A stretch of DNA of 64,000 nt, taken from positions 186,001 to 250,000 of the forward strand of contig NZ_JARZAJ010000001.1 of NCBI RefSeq assembly GCF_029892105.1. Direction: 5' to 3'. The notes below the pieces were generated by a model. That model ran no database searches, was not told the origin of the DNA, and saw nothing but the letters and a program-made list of their open reading frames with translations. The DNA is from Kitasatospora sp. GP82. Its GTDB lineage: Bacteria > Actinomycetota > Actinomycetes > Streptomycetales > Streptomycetaceae. Position numbers and translations under genes: made by a program. Shown here one piece after another: positions 50,101-57,423 of this stretch. How positions within the stretch are numbered: the first letter of the stretch is position 1; the number at the start of each line of letters is the position of its first letter.

Positions 50101-50324
50101 TGCCACGTTACGAGGTCGTGGACTGGAAGACCCATCGGGACGAGACGGCCGACCCGCTGCAACTCGCCATCTACCGGGTGGCCTGGGCGGAACAGGCGGG
50201 TGTCGATCTGGAGCAGGTCACGGCTTCGTTCCTGTACGTCCGCAGCGGCCGGGTCGTAAAACCGTCAGGACTTCCTGACCGAAAAGAGTTGACCAGGCTC
50301 CTGATCGGGAATAGTGAAGAATGA
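47115..50324 (+). CDS. adnB: UvrD-like helicase / RecB-like nuclease (AdnB-type)
   Basis: Second subunit of the AdnAB-type helicase-nuclease, 1069 residues. Motor motifs are GAGSGKTTVMAARV, STYHAFAGGLL, VVLLDEYQDTSVAQR, VGDPCQAIYGWRGAS, VLTAHKSKGLEWDVVAV and LGYVAFTRPRSLL. The C-terminal nuclease shows RRGTRFHAWVQSRIE, GRIDAVYRE, YEVVDWKTH and QLAIYRVAWAEQ, i.e. the catalytic D-DWK-Q set. It lacks the Fe-S cysteines seen in the partner. I choose GTG at 47115 because the frame before it lacks conserved residues and a -10 box precedes it. Together the pair would resect double-strand ends for recombination, replacing RecBCD. Mycobacterial counterpart: Rv3201c. Confidence 0.93.
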   Translation: MRAVLSDPEQLKELLGIPFNREQMQAIGAPLEPAVIVAGAGSGKTTVMAARVVWLVGSGAVRPEEVLGLTFTNKAAGELAERVRSALLRAQVLDADEDALGEPEISTYHAFAGGLLKEHGLRIGIEPDVRLLADATRFQLAAKVLRSERGPFPALTGAFSGLVADLIALDGELAEHLVEPAELRAFDQGLLDSLATVRLSNDDLRAVPVTARARLELLRLVEEYRRRKRAAGLMDFGDQIAASARLAQQRPEVGELLRSQFKVVLLDEYQDTSVAQRLMLAGLFGQAEGRVGAGGHPVTAVGDPCQAIYGWRGASVANLDDFPMHFPRRDGTPATRYALSENRRSGGRLLAFANHLAAPLRAMHRGVEALRPAPGEEQSGFVRCALLPTHAEEIDWLAGSIAHLVATGTAPGRIAVLCRGGAAFADIHAALVAREVPVEVVGLGGLLQLPEVADLVAVCEVLQDPTANASLVRLLIGPRWRIGPRDLALLGRRAAELVRTARPEGQDALSAAVAETDPTEVVSLADALETFLESEQPDQLPFSAEARVRFARLAQEIRELRRTLAEPLMDVLHRVLAVTGLEVELAASPHALAARRRETLHGFLDVAAGFADLDGDPGLSAFLAFLRAAQEYERGLDSSLPGGEDTVKVLTAHKSKGLEWDVVAVPGLVKDAFPSNKGRERWTSTKKVLPHALRGDAAILPEVGKWAPKEIGIFKKAMAEHSATEELRLGYVAFTRPRSLLLASGHWWGPSQKRRRGPSAFLKELRAHCEQPGCGEVEQWAEPPLPDAGNPALSASVETPWPLPLDPAAQAARRRVAEVVQRRLAGEPAPQDEELGAEAERQVASWDRDLTALLGELERSRRSVREVPLPASMSASQLMRLAADPDGFARELARPMPRPPQPAARRGTRFHAWVQSRIEPLMLIEPGDLPGADEDGIEDERDLERLKQAFLRSPYAARTPYRVEAPFQLVLAGRVVRGRIDAVYRERDGGSGSPGVPRYEVVDWKTHRDETADPLQLAIYRVAWAEQAGVDLEQVTASFLYVRSGRVVKPSGLPDRKELTRLLIGNSEE

Positions 50325-50515
50325 GTCACGCAGGGCATCCAAGTCGTCACAGGACCGTGCGAAACCTGTGCGCTGTGCACTTTTCGCGCCTATTGTGGGG
50401 TCGGTAACCGGTCACCCCCTGTTCTCCGGCCGCCGACGAGGACGAAGTTCCTGACCCTCTGTCATCACCGCAGGTGTCCCCCGGCACCGGCCACCTTCTG
50501 CTGGAGAGACCGAAG

Positions 50516-51703
50516 TTGAGCGCGACCGGATGGATCAGAGAGCGGCTTGCGGGGCCGGTCCCGGGAGCCGTTCCAGGTACCGTCACCGGCACCTGGCCGA
50601 AGACCGCCCTGGCGCTGCCGTTCATCGGCATGCTGCTGGTGGTCTCCCTCGACTACTTCAGCAACAGCACGGTGACGGTCGAACCGGCCCTCACCGCCGT
50701 GCCCGCGCTGGCCGCCGTGGTCAGCAGGCGCACCTGGTACCCGCTGCTGATCGGCCTCTTCACCGAGGTCGCGGCCTTCCTGATGGCGATCTACAACGAC
50801 GTGCTCGGCGAGTCCGTGCACAGCGCCACCGTCTTCGCCATCGCCCTGGTCGCCTGTATCGGCTCGGTCAGTGCGACGCTGCGGCTGCGGCAGGAGAAAG
50901 CCCTCGCCGACGCCCAGTTGGTGGCCGAGATCGCCAGACGTGTGCTGCTGCGCTCCGTCCCCGACCGGGTCGGCAGCGTCCGGGCCGCCGTCCACTACGC
51001 GGCCGCCGCCGCGCACGCCAGGATCGGCGGGGACCTGTACGAGGTGGTCAACACCCGGCACGGGGTGCGGGCCGTGGTCGGTGACGTCCGGGGGAAGGGG
51101 CTCAACGCGGTGGAGACGGCGGCTGCCGTCCTCGGCGCGTTCCGTGAGGCCGCCCACCAGGAGCCCGAGCTGGCCAAGGTCGCGGGCTGGCTGGCCGTCA
51201 GCCTGGACCGGGCCCTGCACGAGAACGACCACCCCGGGGTGGAGGAGGAGTTCGTCACCCTCGTCCTGATCGGGGTCGGGCCGGACGGCATCGCGGAGAT
51301 CGTCAACTGCGGGCACCCGGCGCCGCTGCTGCTGCGGGCCGGCGAGCCGGTGCGGCCGCTGGAGCTGAAGGAGACCGTGCCGCCGCTCGGCGTGCTCGAT
51401 CCGGCGGATGTCCGGCCGCCGGTGCACCGGGTGCGGGTGCATCCGGGCGACCGGGTGCTGCTCTTCACCGACGGTGTGATCGAGGCCCGCGACCACTGGG
51501 GCGTCTTCTACCCCCTCGCCGAACGCCTCCCGCAGGTCGCCGTCGGCAGCCCGGTCGAAGTCCTGGACCGGATCCACGAGGACGTCGTCCGCCACGTCGG
51601 CCGCAAGCTCGGCGACGACGCGGCCATGCTCCTCCTCCAGTACGAGCCCACCGGCCACCACCTCCCGCACCAGCCCGGTCAGCAGACTGTCACCCCGGTC
51701 TGA
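50516..51703 (+). CDS. Membrane PP2C/SpoIIE-family serine phosphatase
   Basis: Protein of about 395 residues (TTG start). Four hydrophobic segments lie in the first ~130 residues (LALPFIGMLLVVSLDYF, TAVPALAAVVS, WYPLLIGLFTEVAAFLMAIY, TVFAIALVACIGSVSATL). A SpoIIE phosphatase domain follows with the metal Asp residues in IGGDLYEVV, VVGDVRGKGLNAVE and LGDDAAMLLL, plus VNCGHPAPLLLRAG. Such phosphatases act on anti-anti-sigma factors or related phosphoproteins, and actinomycetes have many. TTG at 50516 has CTGGAGAG upstream. GTG at 50474 in the same frame is an alternative start. No cognate anti-sigma gene is adjacent, though a HATPase gene lies at 60 kb. Confidence 0.9.
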   Translation: MSATGWIRERLAGPVPGAVPGTVTGTWPKTALALPFIGMLLVVSLDYFSNSTVTVEPALTAVPALAAVVSRRTWYPLLIGLFTEVAAFLMAIYNDVLGESVHSATVFAIALVACIGSVSATLRLRQEKALADAQLVAEIARRVLLRSVPDRVGSVRAAVHYAAAAAHARIGGDLYEVVNTRHGVRAVVGDVRGKGLNAVETAAAVLGAFREAAHQEPELAKVAGWLAVSLDRALHENDHPGVEEEFVTLVLIGVGPDGIAEIVNCGHPAPLLLRAGEPVRPLELKETVPPLGVLDPADVRPPVHRVRVHPGDRVLLFTDGVIEARDHWGVFYPLAERLPQVAVGSPVEVLDRIHEDVVRHVGRKLGDDAAMLLLQYEPTGHHLPHQPGQQTVTPV

Positions 51704-51728
51704 CACTTCGGGGCAAGCGGGTGGCTCC

Positions 51729-51835
51729 TCAGGGGGCGGGGCTCCACTTGATCAACTACGTGCGCGAACAACCCCCTGTGGCGGGAGCCTTGGCACCCGA
51801 TCGGCCATGCACCACCCGGAGCCCCGCGCCCCTGA
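51729..51835. repeat. Inverted repeat of the dispersed AGGGGCGCGGGG family (second long copy)
   Basis: TCAGGGGGCGGGGCTCC (51729-51745) pairs with GGAGCCCCGCGCCCCTGA (51818-51835). Internal sequence CTTGATCAACTACGTGCGCGAACAA is the same as in the 11.9-kb copy except for single differences. It lies between the convergent phosphatase and EEP-family genes. Confidence 0.88.
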
Positions 51836-51850
51836 CGGCTCACCCTTGCT

Positions 51851-52840
51851 CTAAAGGCTCACCTCGACGATCAGGGGGCGGTGGTCGGAGACCGTGGCGC
51901 GTGGGGCCGAGGCCGGGCCGACGGCGGTGCGGGGGACGCCGATCGCCAGCACGTGGTCGAACTGGACGGCCGGGTTGTGCGAGGGGTAGGTCGGGGTCCT
52001 CGCCAGGTCGTACCAGCCCTGGAGGCGCGGGCGCGGCTCCCGTACCCGCCGTCGCCGCAGTCCGGGCTGGGCCGCGCGAATGCGCCGGGCCGCCTGGAGG
52101 TCCCGCCGCCGCAGTCGCTCGGACCGGCGCTCGCGTGCGCTCTCGCGGTCGAGCGCGGTGGCGCTGCCGAGCACGGTGCGGGGCATCGCGCCGATCAGGT
52201 TGAAGTCGCCGAGGACCAGGTACGGCTTCGGCAGGTCGGCGATCCAGCGGCGGATCGCGGCGAGTTGGGCCATGTTCCAGCCGGGCACGAAGGACAGGTG
52301 GGTGGCCACCACGGTGAACGGCCCGCGCTCGCCCTCCAGGACCGCGGCCAGCGCGGCCCGCGGCTCGTCCGGAACGGGCGTCAGCCCGCGCCGCCCGGCC
52401 ACCCGCAGCGGCAGCCCGAACGGCGCGGGCGCGAACCTGCGCGCGCGCCAGTGCTGCACCGGTAGCCGGGTGAGCAGGGCGGTGCCGTACGAGGGCAGGT
52501 CGGTGGCCGTTTCGAGCGCGGTGGGCCCGTAGACCTGGAGGCCCGGGACGGCGGGGTTGGGCAGCCAGCCTGCCACCGGGGCGGGCCGGCCGTGCAGCGC
52601 GGCGGCGAAGCGCCAGTCGGCCGCGCCCATCGCCTTGGCGGCCGCGGCGGTCTGGTCCACCAGGCCGGAGCGCTCCTGGTAGCGGTCGACCTCCTGGAGC
52701 GCGAGCACGTCCGCGCCCAGTCCGGCGATCGCCTCGCCCAGGGGATCGGCGGCCTCGGGCGGGTAGGGCAGCGGGCTGCCGTCGGCGGCCAGGGGCTGAC
52801 CGTGCAACAGATTGAAGGTGGCGATGCGCAGCTGGCTCAC
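51851..52840 (-). CDS. Endonuclease/exonuclease/phosphatase (EEP) family protein
   Basis: Metal-dependent phosphodiesterase-fold protein of 329 residues. The EEP signature is complete: IATFNLLHGQP, DVLALQEVDRY, FTVVATHLSFVPGWNMAQLA, YLVLGDFNLIG and ATVSDHRPLIVEV. A basic helical insertion (DRESARERRSERLRRRDLQAARRIRAAQ) is unusual and could bind nucleic acid or phosphoinositides. There is no signal peptide, so it acts in the cytosol. GTG at 52840 fits the conserved start (SQLRIATFN). TACCGT lies 8 nt before it, compatible with a leaderless mRNA. It is divergent from padR with only 61 bp between start codons, so their promoters overlap. Confidence 0.88.
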   Translation of the reverse strand: MSQLRIATFNLLHGQPLAADGSPLPYPPEAADPLGEAIAGLGADVLALQEVDRYQERSGLVDQTAAAAKAMGAADWRFAAALHGRPAPVAGWLPNPAVPGLQVYGPTALETATDLPSYGTALLTRLPVQHWRARRFAPAPFGLPLRVAGRRGLTPVPDEPRAALAAVLEGERGPFTVVATHLSFVPGWNMAQLAAIRRWIADLPKPYLVLGDFNLIGAMPRTVLGSATALDRESARERRSERLRRRDLQAARRIRAAQPGLRRRRVREPRPRLQGWYDLARTPTYPSHNPAVQFDHVLAIGVPRTAVGPASAPRATVSDHRPLIVEVSL

Positions 52841-52890
52841 ACCGTACGACGGTACCGGCTGTGCTTGAGTGGGAGGGGCATACCGGGTAT

Positions 52891-52905
52891 ACATACCGAG
52901 TATGT
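52891..52905. promoter_or_regulatory. Putative PadR operator overlapping its own start codon
   Basis: ACATACCGAGTATGT is a perfect inverted repeat (ACATAC-cga-GTATGT) that includes the padR ATG at 52902. A similar ATACCGGGTAT half lies just upstream. PadR regulators often bind ACAT/ATGT-type palindromes and repress themselves. Confidence 0.6.
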
Positions 52906-53507
52906 CCATCCGTCACGGCCTGCTCGCCCTGCTCGACCAGGGCCCGCGCTACGGCTACCAGCTCCGCATCGAGTTCGAGGCCCGTACGGGCGCCACCTGG
53001 CCGCTGAATGTCGGTCAGGTCTACACCACCCTGGGCCGTCTGGAACGGGACGGCCTGGTGGCGCCGCACGGCGAGGACGAGGAGGGGCACCTGTTCTATG
53101 CCGTCACTGATGCCGGACGCGCGGAACTGCGCAGTTGGTTCGAGACGCCGGTGCCCAGGAACAGTCCGCCGCGCGACGAACTGGCGATCAAGCTGGCGAT
53201 GGCGGTGACCGTCCCCGGGGTGGATGTCGCCGCAGTGGTCCAGTCCCAGCGCCGCCACAGCATGAAGGCGCTCCAGGACTACACCCGGCTCAAGGGCCAG
53301 GCGCTCAATGGCGACACGGGCCGCCAGGACGACCTGGCCTGGCTGCTGGTCCTGGAGCAGCTGATCTTCCAGACCGAGGCCGAGATCCGCTGGCTGGACC
53401 ACTGCGAGACCCGCCTGGCCACGTACCGCCCGGGATCGCCGAGCTCCGAGCCGGCGCCGAGCGCCGAGCGCAGATCGGCCGGGCCGAAGCGGCGCAGCCA
53501 GCTCTAA
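52902..53507 (+). CDS. PadR-family transcriptional regulator
   Basis: Winged-helix repressor of 201 residues. The PadR N-terminal domain reads SIRHGLLALLDQGPRYGYQLRIEFEARTG...VGQVYTTLGRLERDGLVAPHGED, then the wing (FYAVTDAGRAELRSWFE). A C-terminal Vir_act_alpha_C-type coiled domain follows (QRRHSMKALQDYTRL...LLVLEQLIFQTEAEIRWLDHCETRLA). Regulators of this type commonly control a following ABC exporter. Here the ABC genes begin 90 bp downstream, after a palindromic repeat. An inverted repeat over the start codon suggests autorepression. The inducing ligand is unknown. Confidence 0.94.
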   Translation: MSIRHGLLALLDQGPRYGYQLRIEFEARTGATWPLNVGQVYTTLGRLERDGLVAPHGEDEEGHLFYAVTDAGRAELRSWFETPVPRNSPPRDELAIKLAMAVTVPGVDVAAVVQSQRRHSMKALQDYTRLKGQALNGDTGRQDDLAWLLVLEQLIFQTEAEIRWLDHCETRLATYRPGSPSSEPAPSAERRSAGPKRRSQL

Positions 53508-53562
53508 GGCCGACCGGCAACAAGGAGCGCCGCGACGCCGCGGGCCCTATTGCCGGTCGGTC
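53508..53562. repeat. Dispersed ~55-bp imperfect palindrome, family A, copy 2
   Basis: Begins directly after the padR stop. The left arm GGCCGACCGGCAACAAGG and right arm CCCTATTGCCGGTCGGTC are inverted copies, and the centre includes AGCGCCGCGACGCCGCGGG. It matches copy 1 at 16073-16131. Its position between padR and the ABC genes could separate their transcription. Confidence 0.87.
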
Positions 53563-53596
53563 TAAATCAACAGAACAAGCCATTGCAGGGGGAAAG

Positions 53597-54382
53597 TTGA
53601 GTACAACTCAGTCGGCCGGCGTGCAGCCGGACGCCGGAGAGCGGACGCCGGTGCTGCACCTGGCGGACATCACTCGAGTGCATGGCCAGGGCGCTGCCGA
53701 GGTGCAGGCCCTTCGGGGGATCGACCTGCGGGTGTACCCGGGCGAACTGGTCGCCGTGATGGGCCCGTCGGGCTCGGGGAAGTCCACCCTGCTGACTCTG
53801 GCCGGGGGTCTTGACACCCCGAGCAGCGGCGAGGTGCTGGTCGAGGGCGTCGTCCTGGGCGGGCTCTCCCGCAAGCGCCTTGCCCAGGTCCGGCGCCGCT
53901 CGATCGGCTATGTCTTCCAGGACTACAACCTGATACCGGCGTTGACCGCGGCCGAGAACATCGCGCTGCCGCGTGAACTGGACGGTGTCTCCAGCCGTTC
54001 GGCTCGCCGGGAGGCGCTGGTGGCGCTGGAGGAGCTGGGCATCGCCGAACTGGCGGACCGATTTCCCGACGACATGTCGGGCGGGCAGCAGCAGCGCGTC
54101 GCCATCGCCCGTGCCCTGATCGGCGACCGCCGCCTGGTCCTCGCCGACGAGCCGACCGGAGCGCTGGACTCCACCACCGGGGAGGCGGTCCTCGCCGTAC
54201 TGCGGGCCCGCTGCGATGCGGGTGCGGCCGGGGTGATGGTCACCCACGAGGCCAGGCACGCCGCCTGGGCGGATCGCGTGATCTTCCTGCGCGACGGCCG
54301 GATGGTCGACGAGACCGTCAGCCAGGACGCCGCCAGCCTGCTCGTCACCTCCGCCACCAACAGTGCGAAGGGGACGGAGTGA
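53597..54382 (+). CDS. ABC transporter ATP-binding protein (MacB/LolD type)
   Basis: ATPase subunit of 261 residues. Walker A is MGPSGSGKSTLL, the Q-loop is YVFQDYNLIPALTAAEN, the signature is MSGGQQQRVAIARAL, Walker B is LVLADEPTGALDS, and the H-loop is MVTHEARHAAWADRV. The family pairs with FtsX-like permeases in export or extraction of peptides, lipids or drugs (often antimicrobial-peptide resistance) rather than uptake. TTG at 53597 has AGGGGGAAAG directly upstream. The end overlaps the permease gene by 4 nt (GTGA). It is probably controlled by the PadR protein encoded upstream. Confidence 0.95.
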   Translation: MSTTQSAGVQPDAGERTPVLHLADITRVHGQGAAEVQALRGIDLRVYPGELVAVMGPSGSGKSTLLTLAGGLDTPSSGEVLVEGVVLGGLSRKRLAQVRRRSIGYVFQDYNLIPALTAAENIALPRELDGVSSRSARREALVALEELGIAELADRFPDDMSGGQQQRVAIARALIGDRRLVLADEPTGALDSTTGEAVLAVLRARCDAGAAGVMVTHEARHAAWADRVIFLRDGRMVDETVSQDAASLLVTSATNSAKGTE

Positions 54383-57219
54383 AGCTCAGCGCCTGGCGGG
54401 TGGCCCTGCGCATCGCCCGCCGCGACGCCCTGCGTGCCAAGGGTCGTAGTGCTCTGGTCATCGCCATGATCGCGCTGCCGGTCCTCGGTGTGACCGGTGC
54501 CGACGTGATCTACCGCAGTTCCGAACTGACCCCGCAGGAGAAGGCCGTCCGGCTGATGGGCTCCTCGGACGCCCTGGTCTCGGTGTACGGGCGGGGGGTG
54601 ACCGTGCTCCAGCCGCCGTCGGCCGACGGCGGCGCCTACGTCGACTCGCCGCGCCAGGGCACCAAGCCCACACCCGAGCAGCGCCGGAGCCTGGAGACCG
54701 ACCCGGAAGCGCTGATCGGGGAACTGCTTCCCAAGGGTTCCGTGCTGACTCCGGTGCTCCGGGGCACCGGCGCGCTGGCGACCAGCCGGGACGGCCAACT
54801 GCGCGCCGATACCGCCGAAGCCGATCTCACCGACCCGATCTGGCGCGGCAAGCTCGACGTGGTCGGGGGCCGCGCCCCGAGCGCACCCCAGGAGGTGGCC
54901 GCCACCAAGGCGTTCCTCGACCAGTCCGGCCTCAAGCTGGGCGACACCACCGCCGTGCGCGGCCTGGAAGCCAAGCCCTACACCATCACCGCCGTCGCCG
55001 AGTACCCGGGAGAACTGGGCATCATCCAGTTGATCGGCCGCCCCGGCGCGCTGATCGAGCCGATGGACAAGGCCCTCGGCCAGCCCTCGCCCGCGGAGCG
55101 CGGCGGCCCGTTGGGCGGCGGGAGTTGGCTGGTCAGGCTGCCGGCCGGGGCCGTGCTCGACTGGCCGGCGGTGCTGGGGATGAACAAGTACGGCTTCATG
55201 GCCGCCTCGCGCAGCGTGGCGCTCTCTCCGCCACCGCGCTCCGAGGTGCCGTACTACGCCAGGCAGGATCAGTACGGCAGCGACAGGGCCCTGAGCAAGA
55301 CCACCCTCATCGTCGCCGGAACGGCGGCCGGGATGGCACTGCTGGAGATCGTGCTGCTCGCGGGCCCGGCCTTCGCCGTGGGGGCCAGGCGCTCCCGGCG
55401 GCAGCTCGGGCTGCTCGCGGCGGGGGGTGGCGACCGTTCGCACGTACGGGCCGTCGTCCTCGGCGGTGGCGTCGTACTCGGCCTGGCCGGTGCGGTCGTC
55501 GGAGTGGTGCTCGCCGTCCTGGTGACCGCTGCCACCCGCCCATGGGTGGAGGAAGCGGCCTCCAGTCGCTTCGGCCACTTCGCGCTACAGCCGCTCGACC
55601 TGCTCGGGGTCGCCGCGCTCGGCCTGGTCACTGGCCTGCTGGCGGCCGTTGTCCCGGCCGTCCAGGCGTCCCGGCAGGACGTGGTGGAGGCGCTGACCGG
55701 CCGTGGCTCGATCCGGCGCGCCAGCCGCAGGCTTGCCCTGGTCGGTCTGCTGATGGTGGCCGGCGGCGGGGCGCTCGCCCTGTTCGGAGCGGCCGGCGGT
55801 CAGGGCGTACTGGCGGTGCTCGGCGGCTCGATGATCGCCGAACTCGGGGTGGTGGTCTGCACCCCGATGCTGGTCGGCATGTTCGGGCGGCTCGGCCGCC
55901 GGCTGCCGCTCAGCCCCCGGCTCGCGCTGCGCGACGCCGTACGCCACCGGGGCCGTACCGCACCCGCGGTGGCCGCAGTGATGGCGGCGGTGGCCGGTTC
56001 GGTCGCCGTCGGGATCTACCAGGCCAGCCACGATCAGCAGCAGCGGAACAACTACGAGGCCGCCCTGCCGAGCGGGGCGGTGGTGCTCAGCCTCGACGAG
56101 CAGACGGCCGCGGGGGCCACGGTGGCGCAGTCCGCCGTCGAGAAGTCGGTCTCCGGACTCGGCAGCCGGGGAGACGTCTACCGGACCGGGTACGGCGCGG
56201 CGTGCGCAACGAACGGCGGCGCCTGCGGCTACGCCATGGTGATCCTCCCCAAGGAGCGCCAGTGCCCGGCCACCGACCCCGACAACACCCGGCTCAGCGA
56301 GGCCGAGTACAACCGGATCTACGAGTCGGACCCGCGCTGCCAGGAGCACCACTACCCGCGCTTCGGGCCGTTCGGTGCCCTGCCCGCCGGTGACGCCTCG
56401 GTGCTGCGCAACCTTCTCGGGGTCCAGGACCAGCAGGCCGCGCAGGCACTCACCCAGGGCAAGGCGGTGGTCTTCGACCCCGCCTACCTCAAGGACGGCC
56501 GGATCACCATCCTGCTGACCGAGCCGAGCACGGGCAAGGGCGCGTACCTGCCCCAGATCGGCGCGGACGGGACCATCGCCGCCCCGCCGAAGCCCGTCAG
56601 CCGGAAGATCACCGTGGAGGCCGTGGCGGCCACCTCACCGACGCCCAACGCCACCGCCCTGCTCACCCCGCAGACCGCCCAGCAGCTCGGGATGACCGTC
56701 GCACCGACCGGCTCGGTCTGGATTCCGGACGCCGCCCCGAGCAGTTCCGCCGAGCAGCGGGCGACCGCCGCCCTCGGCAAGGTCGCGAAATCCGCCCACC
56801 TCCAGGTGGAGCGCGGCTACCAGTCCAGGCTGGGTGCGATCGGCCTCGCGCTGACCGGTTTCGCCGCGCTGGTCGCGCTCGGCGCGGCCGGGATCGCCAC
56901 CGGACTGGCCGCCGCCGACTCCCAGCGCGACCTGGCGACCCTGGCGGCGGTCGGCGCCAACGGCGGTATCCGCCGACGGCTCTCCGGCTTCCAGTGCGGG
57001 GTGATCGCGGCGATGGGTGCCGCGATGGGCGCGGTCGCCGGAGCCGTGCCGGCGATCGCGCTCCGCCTGGTCGCCGGGCGGAGCAGCACGGACGGGACGG
57101 TGATCGCCATCCCCTGGCTCAACATCGGGCTCACGCTGCTCGTCCTGCCCGCCCTGGCGACCCTGCTGGCGATGCTCTTCAGCCGCTCCCGGCTGGGCGT
57201 GCTCCGCCGGACCGCCTGA
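54379..57219 (+). CDS. FtsX-like ABC transporter permease
   Basis: Large permease of 946 residues with an N-terminal helix (SALVIAMIALPVLGVTGADV) and a long extracellular domain. Three central helices follow (LIVAGTAAGMALLEIVLLAGPAFAVGARRSRRQLGLLAAGG...VVLGLAGAVVGVVLAVLVTA...LLGVAALGLVTGLLAAVVPA). A second FtsX half comes next, including another extracellular domain with several Cys residues (ACATNGGACGYA, ERQCPATDPD, PRCQEHHYP), probably disulfide-bonded. The last three helices end near residue 940. Two FtsX modules mean a single polypeptide forms the membrane part. It is coupled to the ATPase by a 4-nt overlap. Likely role: efflux or resistance. The substrate is unknown. Confidence 0.92.
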   Translation: MKLSAWRVALRIARRDALRAKGRSALVIAMIALPVLGVTGADVIYRSSELTPQEKAVRLMGSSDALVSVYGRGVTVLQPPSADGGAYVDSPRQGTKPTPEQRRSLETDPEALIGELLPKGSVLTPVLRGTGALATSRDGQLRADTAEADLTDPIWRGKLDVVGGRAPSAPQEVAATKAFLDQSGLKLGDTTAVRGLEAKPYTITAVAEYPGELGIIQLIGRPGALIEPMDKALGQPSPAERGGPLGGGSWLVRLPAGAVLDWPAVLGMNKYGFMAASRSVALSPPPRSEVPYYARQDQYGSDRALSKTTLIVAGTAAGMALLEIVLLAGPAFAVGARRSRRQLGLLAAGGGDRSHVRAVVLGGGVVLGLAGAVVGVVLAVLVTAATRPWVEEAASSRFGHFALQPLDLLGVAALGLVTGLLAAVVPAVQASRQDVVEALTGRGSIRRASRRLALVGLLMVAGGGALALFGAAGGQGVLAVLGGSMIAELGVVVCTPMLVGMFGRLGRRLPLSPRLALRDAVRHRGRTAPAVAAVMAAVAGSVAVGIYQASHDQQQRNNYEAALPSGAVVLSLDEQTAAGATVAQSAVEKSVSGLGSRGDVYRTGYGAACATNGGACGYAMVILPKERQCPATDPDNTRLSEAEYNRIYESDPRCQEHHYPRFGPFGALPAGDASVLRNLLGVQDQQAAQALTQGKAVVFDPAYLKDGRITILLTEPSTGKGAYLPQIGADGTIAAPPKPVSRKITVEAVAATSPTPNATALLTPQTAQQLGMTVAPTGSVWIPDAAPSSSAEQRATAALGKVAKSAHLQVERGYQSRLGAIGLALTGFAALVALGAAGIATGLAAADSQRDLATLAAVGANGGIRRRLSGFQCGVIAAMGAAMGAVAGAVPAIALRLVAGRSSTDGTVIAIPWLNIGLTLLVLPALATLLAMLFSRSRLGVLRRTA

Positions 57220-57225
57220 TCACGG

Positions 57226-57294
57226 CCTCCGCTCCCTCCCGCCTCTCGCGGTGTCCCCGACGGGGACCGGCGAAGCGCGGGGAGGGAGCGGAGG
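57226..57294. terminator. Terminator after the ABC operon
   Basis: 15-bp perfect arms CCTCCGCTCCCTCCC (57226-57240) and GGGAGGGAGCGGAGG (57280-57294) enclose a second hairpin GTCCCCGACGGGGAC (57253-57267). Confidence 0.85.
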
Positions 57295-57410
57295 TCACGG
57301 CGTTCTCGCGCCGATCAGTGTCGGCTGCCCGGTGGCGGGCAGCCCAGGAGGTGACGGAGGTTACTGACTTGGTGCTCGGACGTCGTGGGCACGCACCCGC
57401 ATGGGCGAAC

Positions 57411-57416
57411 TAAAGT
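57411..57416 (+). promoter_or_regulatory. -10 box (TAAAGT), leaderless dipeptidase gene
   Basis: TAAAGT ends 7 nt before ATG 57424, and no ribosome binding site separates them. Confidence 0.5.
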
Positions 57417-57423
57417 CGTCCGT

